Source of the DNA: Bacteroidota bacterium | GTDB lineage: Bacteria; Bacteroidota; Bacteroidia; Chitinophagales; Chitinophagaceae | DNA length: 64,000 nucleotides | Direction: 5' to 3' | Assembly: GCA_023430465.1 (NCBI GenBank) | Contig: JAEZAM010000036.1 | Location: 1-64,000 of the forward strand | Part shown: piece by piece, positions 33,751 through 43,627 of the stretch | Layout of the letters: the number at the start of each line of letters is the position of its first letter | Position numbering within the stretch: position 1 is the stretch's first letter | The notes under the pieces: model-generated | Database searches by the model: none | The model's input: the letters and a program-made list of their open reading frames with translations, nothing else | Told to the model about the DNA's origin: nothing | Program-made: the position numbers and the translations under genes

Positions 33751-34953
33751 ATGAAAAAATATAATAGTATCCTGTTGCTGGCCGCATGTTTTATTCTTGC
33801 CGGAATCTTCACAGGATGTAAAAAAGATAATGGAGGCGGCGGCCCGGTCATTTCATCGATCCGCGCCATTGCTCCCGCACCGAACGACAGCACGCTTACC
33901 CGTGCAGCACCGGGTCAGACCATCGTGATCCGTGGTGCAAACCTCGCGTCAGCCACGCAGATTTATTTCAATGGTTACCAGTCTGCATTTAATTCAGCCC
34001 TGTTTGCCGACAACAATATCGTTGTTACGATACCCGCTGATATGCCATTTGCGTCACTGGACCAGTCACAACTGAACACCATCCGCGTGGTTACACCGGA
34101 AGGTGAGGTTACGTATTCCTTCCCGATTGAACCGCCGGCACCTGTGGTGCAGTCGATGACCAATGAGATGGCAGTAGCTGGCGAACGCGTCACACTGTTC
34201 GGAAATAATTTCTTCTTCATTGACAAGGTGGTATTTCCCGGAGGCATTGAAGTAGCAACAGATATTTCCACGAACGCTTCAGGGACCACGCTTGATGTTA
34301 CTGTTCCCGCGGGGATTACCACAGGCGGCCCACTCGAGGTGGTGAACCGTTACGGGACAGGCGTTTCTTTGTTGCGGTTCAACGATATGGTGACAGGCAT
34401 GCTCTGCAATTTCGACAATGTCAATACACTCAACAACTGGGCAGGTGTGGGCATTTCAAGTGATGCATCCCTGTTTCCGGGTAATCGTGGCACTTTTGCG
34501 CGTATGACTGTGAGCGGCATCGCCGCGGGCGACTGGGCCTGGTATGGTGGCGGCAGATCCATCAATGTGGAAATACCTGGTACCTGGGTTCCTGTTGCGA
34601 GCCTGGGAGAGTCAACGGATAACTGGGCTGTGAAATTCGAGATCAATACACGCGTGCCCTGGAAGAATGGATCGCTGCTGGTCACCAAGGACTATAGCTG
34701 GAGCTACATGCACCGTCTTCAGCCCTGGCAGCAGTCCGGCGAGTACACGTCCAACGGCTGGAAGACCATCGTAATGCCACTGAGCCAGTTTAAGACTGCA
34801 GATGGTACAGGCAACCCTCCGCCGAATATCGAGGCAGTAGTTGGCAGCAGCGGAACAGGTGGCATCAATATTTTTCACATCAACGCCGGTACGACCGTGA
34901 TTGAAAATTTTGACCTCGGCATCGACAACCTTCGTGTTGCAAAGATGAAATAA
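33751..34953 (+). CDS. IPT/TIG-domain surface glycan-binding lipoprotein (SGBP-B-like)
   Basis: 400 aa with lipobox at C23 (AGIFTGCKKDNGGGG). Two IPT/TIG Ig-like domains follow (about 30-125, GQTIVIRGANLASATQIYFN; about 125-210, GERVTLFGNNFFFIDKVVFP). The C-terminal domain is rich in Trp and Gly (NLNNWAG-like segments, DWAWYGGGRS, DYSWSYMHRLQPWQQSGEYT) and corresponds to the glycan-binding domain of SGBP-B proteins from xyloglucan PULs. It is expected on the cell surface next to SusCD to capture polysaccharide. Confidence 0.85.
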   Translation: MKKYNSILLLAACFILAGIFTGCKKDNGGGGPVISSIRAIAPAPNDSTLTRAAPGQTIVIRGANLASATQIYFNGYQSAFNSALFADNNIVVTIPADMPFASLDQSQLNTIRVVTPEGEVTYSFPIEPPAPVVQSMTNEMAVAGERVTLFGNNFFFIDKVVFPGGIEVATDISTNASGTTLDVTVPAGITTGGPLEVVNRYGTGVSLLRFNDMVTGMLCNFDNVNTLNNWAGVGISSDASLFPGNRGTFARMTVSGIAAGDWAWYGGGRSINVEIPGTWVPVASLGESTDNWAVKFEINTRVPWKNGSLLVTKDYSWSYMHRLQPWQQSGEYTSNGWKTIVMPLSQFKTADGTGNPPPNIEAVVGSSGTGGINIFHINAGTTVIENFDLGIDNLRVAKMK

Positions 34954-34983
34954 GGATAGTTTCATATAAGCAGGCAATCGTTA

Positions 34984-35010
34984 GCAGCCCGTTTCGACGG
35001 GCTGCTTTTT
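34984..35010 (+). terminator. Intrinsic terminator after the SGBP gene
   Basis: GCAGCCCG-TTTCGA-CGGGCTGC is a strong hairpin followed by TTTTT. It separates the SusCD-SGBP transcript from the GH2 gene, which then needs read-through or its own promoter. Confidence 0.8.
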
Positions 35011-35049
35011 ATTATCATAAATTGCAAACTCAACTCTTATAATTTTTCT

Positions 35050-37458
35050 ATGCGGAATATACTGGTGTTGTTATTTATTACCTCATTTGCAATTCATACG
35101 AATGCGCAATCCTTAAACCGGGTGAGCTTCAATGATGGCTGGTCATTTCACCTCGGTGACAGCAGCAGTGATTATAAAAAAGATGGCAGCAAGTGGAAAT
35201 GGCGCAAGGTGAATGTGCCACACGATTGGAGCATTGAGCTGCCATTTGATAAAAACAGTCCTGCAGGCATCGGTGGCGGCGCTTTGCCCGGTGGCGTGGG
35301 CTGGTACCTGAAAGCATTTGTGGTGCCGGCCGGCGATAAAGGGAAAGTTATAAGGATTGGCTTCGATGGCATCTATTGCAATAGCGAGGTTTGGATAAAT
35401 GGTCATTTCCTGGGTAAGCGTCCCAACGGCTATTCTTCATTTGAATATGATGTAACGGATCACGTAAAATTTGGTGCCATCAACAAGGTGCTGGTAAAGG
35501 CGGATAATTCCAGGCAGCCGAATTCGCGGTGGTACTCCGGGTCAGGCATTTATCGCAATACCTGGATCACTACGACGGACAGGCTAAGGTTCGATTACAA
35601 TGGAGTCCGGGTTACAACAAAAAACTTCAAAGAGTCCGGTTCTTCTGTTATCAGTGCAACAGCCTCGATTCTAACCCCGGGTGCTGCTCTCGCAAATTGT
35701 TTCGTCGAGTTTACTGTACAGGATGCAGCAGGCAAGGTGCTTGCCAACTCCCGCTTCCGCGCGGGCCGGCAATCATCATTCGATTTCTCCACCAATCTCA
35801 CTATCCAAAATGCGCGCTACTGGACTGTAAATGATCCGTACCTGTATAAACTGATCGTAACCCTGATCAAAGATGGAAAAGCTACCGATAAATATGCTGT
35901 CAATGTCGGTTTGCGTGATTTTAGGTTCGACATAGATAAAGGATTTTTTCTCAATGATCAGCCAATAAAGATCAGGGGTGTATGCAATCACCATGATCTG
36001 GGTTGCCTGGGGACAGCCGTAAACCGATCGGCGCTCCGCCGGCAGTTGGAGATTCTGAAAGCGATGGGTTGCAATGGCATCCGCACCTCGCATAATCCTC
36101 CTGCACCTGAACTCCTGGATCTCTGCGATGAAATGGGATTTCTCGTCATGAATGAATCGTTTGACATGTGGGCCCGGCCGAAGAATAAATTCGACTACCA
36201 CCGTGATTTCAATGAGTGGTCAGACAGGGACCTCGCCGATTTCATCATCCGCGACAGGAATCATCCATCAGTGGTGATGTGGAGCCTGGGCAATGAAATT
36301 CCGGAGCAATGGTCAGAGGGTAGTGATAGTTCAGGGGCAGTGATCCTTCGGCGTTTGCATAACCTGGCAAAAAAACTCGATCCTACCAGGCCCACGATGA
36401 CCGCCAATAATGAAGTGGGTCCATGGAATAAATTGCTGGCTTCGAAGATCGCAGATATCAATGGATATAACTACAATCACCATAAATGGGACAGTGCCAT
36501 CATTGCGTGGCCGGGCAAGCCCTTCATTGTAACGGAGTCCGTATCGGCGTTACAGACCCGGGGCCATTATGATTTTCCAGCCGATAGCCTTCGTATCTGG
36601 CCGGCAAGATGGGACCTGCCAGTGGAAAATGCGAATGCAGATCATACCTGCTCCGCATTTGATAATTGCCGCACACCCTGGGGCAGTACGCATGAGGAGT
36701 CGCTTATTGAACTGGAAAAGTATCCGCACGTATCCGGTATGTTTGCCTGGACAGGTTTTGATTATCTTGGTGAGCCAACGCCTTATGGATGGCCTTCCCG
36801 GAGCTCTTATTTCGGCATCATCGATCTTGCCGGTTTTCCGAAAGATGTTTATTATCTCTACCAGAGTATATGGACTGATAAACCGGTACTCCATCTTTTT
36901 CCGCACTGGAACTGGAAGCCGGGTACCACAATCGATGTGTGGGCCTACTTTAATCAGGCCGATGAGGTTGAACTATACCTGAACGATGTATCGATGGGCG
37001 TTCGCCGCAAAAACGATACGACAATGCACGTTTCCTGGAAGGTGCTCTACAGGCCGGGAACGTTGAAGGCCGTTTCAAGGAAGAATGGGAAGGTGGTCCT
37101 GGAGAAACAGATTCACACCGCCGGGCCGGCTGCATCCATCAGCGGACGGCTTTATGCAGACTCCATCAGCGCAGTAGCCGGAGACCTTGCATTCATCACG
37201 TTCTCTGTTGTGGATGAAAAGGGCAACCTTGTACCGGATGCAGATCAACTACTGAAATTCAATGTAGATGGCGGAGAAATTGTTGGCGTTGACAATGGCT
37301 ACCAGGCAAGCCTGGAGCCCTTCGTCGCGAATTATCGCAAAGCCTACAATGGTTTATGCCTGGCTGTTGTCCGTCCTGTGGCAGGCAGGAAAGAGGTGCG
37401 GATAACTGCTACCTCGCCAGGACTGAAATCTGTTTCAGTGCTGATCCATGTAAAATAA
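35050..37458 (+). CDS. GH2 glycoside hydrolase, probable beta-galactosidase
   Basis: 802 aa with signal peptide MRNILVLLFITSFAIHTNAQ. Family 2 order: jelly-roll sugar-binding domain (about 25-170, VPHDWSIELPFDKNSPAG), Ig-like domain, and TIM barrel (KIRGVCNHHDLGCLGTAVNR; GCNGIRTSHNPPAPELLDLC). The acid/base is E416 (WSLGNEIPEQW) and the nucleophile E496 (VTESVSALQTRG). C-terminal DUF4982-like and Ig-like domains follow (VELYLNDVSMGVRRKNDTTM; ISAVAGDLAFITFSVVDEKG). It would remove terminal beta-galactose, as in xyloglucan PULs; other beta-linked sugars are possible. It is separated from the SGBP gene by a terminator. Confidence 0.9.
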   Translation: MRNILVLLFITSFAIHTNAQSLNRVSFNDGWSFHLGDSSSDYKKDGSKWKWRKVNVPHDWSIELPFDKNSPAGIGGGALPGGVGWYLKAFVVPAGDKGKVIRIGFDGIYCNSEVWINGHFLGKRPNGYSSFEYDVTDHVKFGAINKVLVKADNSRQPNSRWYSGSGIYRNTWITTTDRLRFDYNGVRVTTKNFKESGSSVISATASILTPGAALANCFVEFTVQDAAGKVLANSRFRAGRQSSFDFSTNLTIQNARYWTVNDPYLYKLIVTLIKDGKATDKYAVNVGLRDFRFDIDKGFFLNDQPIKIRGVCNHHDLGCLGTAVNRSALRRQLEILKAMGCNGIRTSHNPPAPELLDLCDEMGFLVMNESFDMWARPKNKFDYHRDFNEWSDRDLADFIIRDRNHPSVVMWSLGNEIPEQWSEGSDSSGAVILRRLHNLAKKLDPTRPTMTANNEVGPWNKLLASKIADINGYNYNHHKWDSAIIAWPGKPFIVTESVSALQTRGHYDFPADSLRIWPARWDLPVENANADHTCSAFDNCRTPWGSTHEESLIELEKYPHVSGMFAWTGFDYLGEPTPYGWPSRSSYFGIIDLAGFPKDVYYLYQSIWTDKPVLHLFPHWNWKPGTTIDVWAYFNQADEVELYLNDVSMGVRRKNDTTMHVSWKVLYRPGTLKAVSRKNGKVVLEKQIHTAGPAASISGRLYADSISAVAGDLAFITFSVVDEKGNLVPDADQLLKFNVDGGEIVGVDNGYQASLEPFVANYRKAYNGLCLAVVRPVAGRKEVRITATSPGLKSVSVLIHVK

Positions 37459-37490
37459 AAAAGGGGGAGCCGCAATGGCACCCCCTTTCA
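37459..37490 (-). terminator. Terminator between convergent GH2 and cargo-protein genes
   Basis: GGGGGAGCC-GCAAT-GGCACCCCC forms a hairpin with A-rich and T-rich flanks on both sides. The minus-strand side runs into TTTTTTATTTT, so it best serves the cargo-protein gene. It may also stop the GH2 transcript. Confidence 0.7.
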
Positions 37491-37506
37491 ACCAGGTAAG
37501 GGTTGA

Positions 37507-40500
37507 TTAATGGTACATCACTTTTTTAGTGAAGGTCTCTCCGTTATTTTTATTCAGAATTTTAACCAGGTAAATACCGGCTGGTATTTTATTTCGTTCA
37601 ATCACTACTGCTCCGCTGCGGATGCGTTGAGTCTGTTGTTTGTAGAAAACCTGTCCGGCCATGTTTACAAGCGCAATCTCATATACGGCGTCGGTTTTTC
37701 CACTTAACTGTACTGTTAGAGCGGCTACTACAGGGTTAGGCATGGTGTGAACAGAAACCTGCTCATTGCTGATGGTAATGATGTTGCTGTAGTCAACTTT
37801 GCCATCATTGCTTGTGATCTTTAACCGGTACTGGCTCACGCCACCCGCCGGATTTTCATCAGGTAGTGTATACGTGGTTGCGTTACCGTTATTGATCGCA
37901 TCCTTTGTGCCCACGGGTGCAAACGATACAGACTGGGCGATACGGCGCTCTACGGTGTAGCTGCGGATATCTTTTTCACCATTTACTTTCCAGTTCAATA
38001 CAACCTTGTCATTTTCCATTTTGCCGGTGAAACTGAGCAGTTTTACAGGCAGTACAGGGCTGCAGTCTCCATCCAGGTTATAGTAGGAAAGGCGCAGCAG
38101 GCATCCATTGTTTACGGACGTTTTACACACATAGGTGCCGGTGTCTGTAGGTAACAGGTAAGGAATGTTATAGTTCTGGCTGGTAGTGATCAGCACACTG
38201 TCCGTTGGGCTTGTTTTCCGGTACCAGGTGTAGGTGGCGTTTGGAATCGTGTCAACACTGAGGGTGATGTTATTTGAATAACAGTCAATGTTATTGCTGC
38301 TCACGTTAAGGTTTCCGAGGGGCAACACACTCACGTCGCTGAGTGTACCATTGCCGCAAGCGTCCACAGCTCTCATGCGCACCAGTGAGTAAGGCTGGTT
38401 GGTGTTGATCGCGAAGATCGGGCTGGCCTGGGCAGGCGTCACGATGCTTGGTCCCACAGGATTGCTGCCAATGATCTCGTAGGTGAACGGGGCCACACCG
38501 CCGTTACCTGCAGCGCTTATGCTGAAGTTATTGTTATCGCACTGATATCCCGCTGAGTTTTGCAGATCAGGATACTGGTAATCCGTGATAGTAATGGTGT
38601 CATACACACGCTGGCTACAGGTGCTGATGTTCCATTCTACGATGTAGGTAGCGGGAGCAAGTTCACCAAATCCGAAGCGTTTTTGATTGGCAGAGATCAC
38701 CACGTTCGTTGCAGGGTTCATCGTTACATTCACCCCATTTTTCTTGATGATAGCGGGTGTGATCATGCCGATGTTTGAAACGAGGTCCATCGTCAGCGCA
38801 CCTGATCCGTTCTGGAATTGTGCGCTTGGGCATTTGGATGTTGCGCTGGTGATGCGGTTGAATATGCTCGGATTAGGGCTTACAGTTACTGTGTCGGTCT
38901 GGTTACAGCTATTGATCACGGCCACGCGATAGTTCAGGCTGCCGGTAAGCGCAGGTATATTGTTGAACGTATAAGTGGAAGTGCTGAAAGCCTGGGTAGC
39001 AATAACATTGTTCAGCGGTCCGATCACTTTTGCGGTATAGGGCGCAAGTCCGGAAGCAACGGTCACTTTGATGTTGGTCGTATTGATCGTACATGATTCT
39101 GTGGCAAGCAGGCTGAATGCAACCGGGTCAGCATTCACTGTGAAGTTTCTTACGATGTCTGCATCACCACAACCAGGGCTTACGCGGATCGAGTAAGTGC
39201 CATAAGGGATGTTGGTGAATGAGCCCGTGGTGTTGCAGCTTACAAGTACGTTGCTGCTGTTATACAAGCAATAATTTGGCGAGATCAGGTTGGTCTGACC
39301 TGTGATGGCAGCGTTGAAACCGGTACAGGTTTTTCCTGAAATGGTCACTGACGCACCAATTGACGGCGCGAGGCGGGCGGCTGTGAAGCATTTTGTTACC
39401 GGTACCGCCGGGCATGGTGTTGAACCATTTGTGGTAACAATCTCGATACAATAGGCACCATACGGAACGTTGGTGAATACACCTGTTGTGTTGCAGGCGA
39501 TCGTTACATTGTTATTATCCTTCAGGCAATATTTTGCATCAGGGATGTTCGTTACAGAAGGGATGGTAACTGTGAACGTTGTACATGTGCGTGCAGAGAT
39601 GACAGGATTGCCTGCGGCAGGCTGGGGCTGGTTGACCGTAAAGCAATTCGTTATCGTAGTATCATAGCACGGTGTCGAGGAGGTGATCTTATAACAATAC
39701 GAACCAAAAGCAAGACCTGTCCATACGCCATTCGTATTACACCCGATCAGGTTGCCCAGGTTGTCATACAGGCAATAGGTGGCATTGAACACATTGCTTT
39801 GGCCTGTTACGCTGGCGGTAAAGGAACTGCAGGTAAGCGCGCTGATCGCGGGTGCCGATGTAACCGTCGGTTTGGGCGCAGCCACCGTGATCGTTCTCAC
39901 GATCGTAGTGTCATAACAGGGTGCGCTGGAAGTCGTGCGGATCGTGTAGGTACCGTAAGGAATGTTGGCAAATACGCCTGTGGTATTGCAACTCACCTGA
40001 ACGTTGGCCGCGTTGAACAGACAATATTGCGGTGAATAAAGATTTGTCTGCCCGGTAACAGTTGCGTTGAATGTGCTGCACTGGTAGTTGTTGATGGTGA
40101 CACTGGCTCCGATAGCAGGCGTCGGTGCGGGCACATTGAAGCATCTTGTGATAAGGGTATCATAGCAGGCATCCCGCACTTCGATGCAATAGTTACCATA
40201 GGGCACATTGGTAAAATCACCGGTGGTATTGCATTGTACTGTGGCGCCGCCTTTTTTCAGGCAGTATTGTGGGGATGTCAGATTAAGCGGGCTGGTTGTT
40301 TTTACATTGAATGTGCTGCAGGTATAGTTGGAAATGGTCTGCCCTGCTGCGATCTGCGGTACGCTGTTCGTCCACGTGAATGACAGCACCTTCCCGCAGC
40401 GGTCCTTCACTACATAAACGACAGTGCGGAGCGGGCTTCTTGTTACCTGGAAATTTCTGCTAGATGTCCAGGTAGTGTCACCGGGAAAATTTACATAGCC

Positions 40501-41199
40501 ATAAGAAAATCCATCGAATGCAGTTCCTGATGTGTTGTAAGCACCGTGTGTATTCAGCAGTTCAATGTTAACCGAAACTTTATTGCAATTGATCTTATTG
40601 ACGTTAGTATTTGTGATCGACCAGTTATAGTCCGGAAGGTTGATCGATCTTGTCTGTACCCCACCACATGAGTCACGGAGCTGAATGTAATAATCACCGG
40701 CAGGCAGGCCTGTGAAATTGCCGGTGACAGAGCTCGTACCGACAGCCGAAGTGGAAGGAGAAACGATGGTATAGGTAAAAGGGGCACGTCCATATTGTAA
40801 ACCCGTTACGCTAATGGTGCCATCCGATCCACCGTTGCAGGTGATGTCGGTCTTCACGAGTTGAAACCTTGGATCACTGTAAGAACCGGTAACCACGATG
40901 TTGTCCTGGATGATGGTACATCCGGAAACCATGTCCTTCGTGTAAACCGTATACGTGCCCGGGGCAAGGCCGGTGATCGTGGAGGTAGACGTAAGGGGAG
41001 TGGCGATCGGCTCTATGATCTTGTAACTGTAGTCACCTGATCCGCCTGTCGCGGTGATGGTGATGGTGCCGGTATTGGCGCATCTGGACTCCGAAGTGGA
41101 ATAAGTCGCGGAAAAACCGTAACAGTTCGACGGCGTTTGAGCGGTGGCGATGAGGGCGCAGCACAGGAGCGCCATTACAGTCAGGTAAGGTTTAAACAT
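37507..41199 (-). CDS. Type IX-secreted repeat protein with C-terminal sorting domain
   Basis: 1230 aa. Signal peptide from ATG 41199 (MFKPYLTVMALLCCALIATAQ). SprB-like repeats occupy about 20-200 (ATGGSGDYSYKI...GLAPGTYTV; CNGGSDGTISVTGLQYGRAP). Five tandem repeats of about 81 aa span roughly 285-690, each with C-S-T-F near its start, a YCL, CNTTG-F-N-PYG-Y and a CYDT-like segment. Further Ig-like segments follow, then the type A sorting domain at the C-terminus (HTMPNPVVAALTVQLSGKTD to IYLVKILNKNNGETFTKKVM). It is expected to be moved out by the type IX system and anchored at or released from the surface as an adhesin-like protein. The Cys pairs may form disulfides. Confidence 0.88.
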   Translation of the reverse strand: MFKPYLTVMALLCCALIATAQTPSNCYGFSATYSTSESRCANTGTITITATGGSGDYSYKIIEPIATPLTSTSTITGLAPGTYTVYTKDMVSGCTIIQDNIVVTGSYSDPRFQLVKTDITCNGGSDGTISVTGLQYGRAPFTYTIVSPSTSAVGTSSVTGNFTGLPAGDYYIQLRDSCGGVQTRSINLPDYNWSITNTNVNKINCNKVSVNIELLNTHGAYNTSGTAFDGFSYGYVNFPGDTTWTSSRNFQVTRSPLRTVVYVVKDRCGKVLSFTWTNSVPQIAAGQTISNYTCSTFNVKTTSPLNLTSPQYCLKKGGATVQCNTTGDFTNVPYGNYCIEVRDACYDTLITRCFNVPAPTPAIGASVTINNYQCSTFNATVTGQTNLYSPQYCLFNAANVQVSCNTTGVFANIPYGTYTIRTTSSAPCYDTTIVRTITVAAPKPTVTSAPAISALTCSSFTASVTGQSNVFNATYCLYDNLGNLIGCNTNGVWTGLAFGSYCYKITSSTPCYDTTITNCFTVNQPQPAAGNPVISARTCTTFTVTIPSVTNIPDAKYCLKDNNNVTIACNTTGVFTNVPYGAYCIEIVTTNGSTPCPAVPVTKCFTAARLAPSIGASVTISGKTCTGFNAAITGQTNLISPNYCLYNSSNVLVSCNTTGSFTNIPYGTYSIRVSPGCGDADIVRNFTVNADPVAFSLLATESCTINTTNIKVTVASGLAPYTAKVIGPLNNVIATQAFSTSTYTFNNIPALTGSLNYRVAVINSCNQTDTVTVSPNPSIFNRITSATSKCPSAQFQNGSGALTMDLVSNIGMITPAIIKKNGVNVTMNPATNVVISANQKRFGFGELAPATYIVEWNISTCSQRVYDTITITDYQYPDLQNSAGYQCDNNNFSISAAGNGGVAPFTYEIIGSNPVGPSIVTPAQASPIFAINTNQPYSLVRMRAVDACGNGTLSDVSVLPLGNLNVSSNNIDCYSNNITLSVDTIPNATYTWYRKTSPTDSVLITTSQNYNIPYLLPTDTGTYVCKTSVNNGCLLRLSYYNLDGDCSPVLPVKLLSFTGKMENDKVVLNWKVNGEKDIRSYTVERRIAQSVSFAPVGTKDAINNGNATTYTLPDENPAGGVSQYRLKITSNDGKVDYSNIITISNEQVSVHTMPNPVVAALTVQLSGKTDAVYEIALVNMAGQVFYKQQTQRIRSGAVVIERNKIPAGIYLVKILNKNNGETFTKKVMYH

Positions 41200-41450
41200 A
41201 ACGTTTTTTCTAAGGGTTGGGACTAGGGACAAATACTTAGCTAATGTATACGGAAATTACGGTCGGTGCAATACCGTGAACCCGCAGAGGGCGGCATATT
41301 TTTTTCTCAAATTTGTAAATCGATGAATTATAGCCTGTTCTGGTCAAATATTTTCTGGAAAAATACCAGCAGGAGTAAGGGTTTATACGCGGGCGCTTCA
41401 ATAAAAGTCATAATGTGAGCAAAGACACTATCAGAATTGCCGGTCAATCC

Positions 41451-42242
41451 TCAAAGCGCCTCCTGCACCAGGATAGCCACAGCCATAAGGAGAATAAAGA
41501 AACCAAATCCTTTCTTAAGCGACTGCGCGGGCACCTTTTCCGCCAGGCGGCTGCCGATGTACAGGCCGGTGATGGCCAGCCCGGTGAAGGTCAGGATCAG
41601 CGTCCAGTCGTACGAAAACTGCCGCAGGCTGAACAGAAAACCAAACAGCGAATTGATCGCAACGATAAGAAGGGAGGTGCCCACCGCTTTTTTCATGGGC
41701 AGGCGGAGGAAGATGACAAGGGTGGGGATGATGAGAAATCCGCCGCCGGCGCCGAGCAAGCCAGTTACGAGCCCGATAAGCAGCCCAAAAATGATGAGAG
41801 GGAGTGGTTGATGACGTTTCGATGCCTGGGTCTGGTCAGTCTGTTCCCGGTGATTGAAAATCATAGAGATCGAAGCCGCGAGCATCAGTACGGCAAAGAC
41901 CATCATCAAAACCATGCCCGATGTGATCACCATACCGTCCCCCCTGTAAAGCACGTCAGGAATGACAGGCAATATATAATGACGGGTGATAAAGATGGAA
42001 AGGATGGAGGGAAAGCCGAATTCTGTGACTGCCCTGAAATCAACCACGCCCTTCAGGTAGGAACGTATCCCACCCACCAGGCTGGTAGTACCCACTATAA
42101 ATAATGAACTGGTAGTGGCCAGCAGAGGGTCGATGCCGAACAGGTACACCAGCACGGGCACGGTGAGTATAGATCCGCCACTGCCGACCATGCCAAGTGA
42201 TATACCGATCAGTATCGATGCTATATAGCCGGCTATTTCCAT
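41451..42242 (-). CDS. TauE/SafE family sulfite/organosulfur exporter-like permease
   Basis: 263 aa with about eight hydrophobic segments in two halves. The family motif GMVGSGGSILTVPVLVYLFG occurs in the first half and the related GLLGAGGGFLIIPTLVIFLR in the second, the usual internal repeat of TauE/SafE proteins. Members move sulfite, sulfoacetate or related anions; the substrate here is not readable. It begins 3 nt after the murF stop on the same strand, so it is co-transcribed with murF. Nothing is recognisable in 41233-41450 between it and the cargo gene. Confidence 0.88.
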   Translation of the reverse strand: MEIAGYIASILIGISLGMVGSGGSILTVPVLVYLFGIDPLLATTSSLFIVGTTSLVGGIRSYLKGVVDFRAVTEFGFPSILSIFITRHYILPVIPDVLYRGDGMVITSGMVLMMVFAVLMLAASISMIFNHREQTDQTQASKRHQPLPLIIFGLLIGLVTGLLGAGGGFLIIPTLVIFLRLPMKKAVGTSLLIVAINSLFGFLFSLRQFSYDWTLILTFTGLAITGLYIGSRLAEKVPAQSLKKGFGFFILLMAVAILVQEAL

Positions 42243-42245
42243 GAT

Positions 42246-43541
42246 TTATTGTTGCTCCAATGCTTTCAGCAGCACTTCCATTTTGCTGCTGCGGCTTCCT
42301 TTGATAAGCATCGCACTGCCCTGGAAATCCTGCTTCTTCAGCCATTCCGCTGCTTCTGTTGAATTGGTGAACTGCAGAAATGGGTGATTGATTTTTCCAA
42401 AATCACCGCCAACAAGCACAACCTGTTTCCACGTATATTTTTTTATAAGAGCAATGATCTGTTCATGCTCGGAAACGCTGCCGGTTCCCAACTCAGCCAT
42501 AGCACCAAGCAGCAGGATCTTTTCGCCCTCCATGCGCGCGAAGTTCTCAATCGCCAGGCTCATACTGCTGGGATTGGCATTGTAGGCATCCAGTATGATG
42601 GTATTGGTCCCCTTGCGGATCAGTTGTGATCGGCTATTGGACGGTACGTAATGTTCTATTGCATCACGAATATCATTTTCAGGAACATTGAAGTTCTTGC
42701 CTATCGTGACCGCTGCCAGCACATTGGGTACGTTATAGCTGCCCACCAGTTGTGTCTTTATAATGGGTATTCCAAATCCCTCTGTAAAGCTCACTTCGAG
42801 GAAAGGATCAACACGGCTTGCCTTTCCTACAACATGAGCTCCGTCCTGCTCGCCATACTTGATGATCCCGCTGATTCCCTTACTCATCTCCTGGAGGTAT
42901 TCATAATCCCAGTTCACGAATGCAAATCCATGCGTTAGCTGTCGTAGATGATCGAACAATTCACCTTTTCCCTTACGCACGCCTTCTTCACCTCCAAAAC
43001 CCTCGAGGTGCGCTTTGCCAACGTTTGTTATCAGGCCATGGGTGGGATTGGTATAGACACAATAGCCCGCGATCTCCTGTTGATGATTGGCGCCCATTTC
43101 TATCACGGCGATCTCTGTATCAAGGGGTACACGCAGGATCGTAAGGGGGATGCCGATGTGATTGTTGAGATTGCCGACCGTAGTGGAGGTCCTGTATTTT
43201 TTTGAAAGAACAACGTGGATCAGCTCCTTCGTGGTGGTCTTTCCGTTACTGCCGGTGATAGCAATAAAAGGGATGTTCAACTGTGCGCGATGATAGGCCG
43301 CGAGCTGCTGAAGGGTAATGAGTACGTTTTCCGTGAGTATCGTTTTGCCCGGGATCTCATAGCCTGCCTCATCTATCACGGCATAACTGGCACCACTGTC
43401 CAGGGCTTGTTTGGCAAACTGGTTGCCATTGAAATTATCGCCTTTGAGCGCAAAGAAGATATCGCCTTTTTTCAACTGGCGGGTATCAGTTTGTACGGAC
43501 AGTGATTGGAGATAAAGCTGATAGAGTTGTTCGATCTGCAT
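42246..43541 (-). CDS. murF: UDP-N-acetylmuramoyl-tripeptide--D-alanyl-D-alanine ligase
   Basis: 431 aa Mur ligase catalysing the ATP-dependent addition of D-Ala-D-Ala to UDP-MurNAc-tripeptide in the cytoplasm. The N-terminal MurF-type domain (RQLKKGDIFFALKGDNFNGN), ATP loop ITGSNGKTTTKELI (96-109), the metal/ATP region (EMGANHQQEIA) and the C-terminal NANPSSM / DAYNANPSSMSLAIENF motif are all visible. It lies downstream of gldJ across a terminator, the order seen around gldJ in flavobacteria. Confidence 0.97.
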   Translation of the reverse strand: MQIEQLYQLYLQSLSVQTDTRQLKKGDIFFALKGDNFNGNQFAKQALDSGASYAVIDEAGYEIPGKTILTENVLITLQQLAAYHRAQLNIPFIAITGSNGKTTTKELIHVVLSKKYRTSTTVGNLNNHIGIPLTILRVPLDTEIAVIEMGANHQQEIAGYCVYTNPTHGLITNVGKAHLEGFGGEEGVRKGKGELFDHLRQLTHGFAFVNWDYEYLQEMSKGISGIIKYGEQDGAHVVGKASRVDPFLEVSFTEGFGIPIIKTQLVGSYNVPNVLAAVTIGKNFNVPENDIRDAIEHYVPSNSRSQLIRKGTNTIILDAYNANPSSMSLAIENFARMEGEKILLLGAMAELGTGSVSEHEQIIALIKKYTWKQVVLVGGDFGKINHPFLQFTNSTEAAEWLKKQDFQGSAMLIKGSRSSKMEVLLKALEQQ

Positions 43542-43576
43542 GTAACAAAATTAGTTTTCGGCAGGGGATATGGCAT

Positions 43577-43610
43577 AAAAAAAATCCTCCCGCAGAAGCG
43601 GGAGGATTTT
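43577..43610 (-). terminator. Intrinsic terminator after gldJ
   Basis: On the minus strand ATCCTCCCGC-TTCT-GCGGGAGGAT is followed by a run of T. It ends the gldJ transcript 17 bp after its stop codon and separates it from murF. Confidence 0.85.
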
Positions 43611-43627
43611 CTATGAGAGAGAAGGTG

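Noticed and set aside
41415..42104. Long plus-strand open frame (229 codons)
   Set aside because: It lies antisense to the TauE/SafE permease, is highly charged and low in complexity, and resembles no family.
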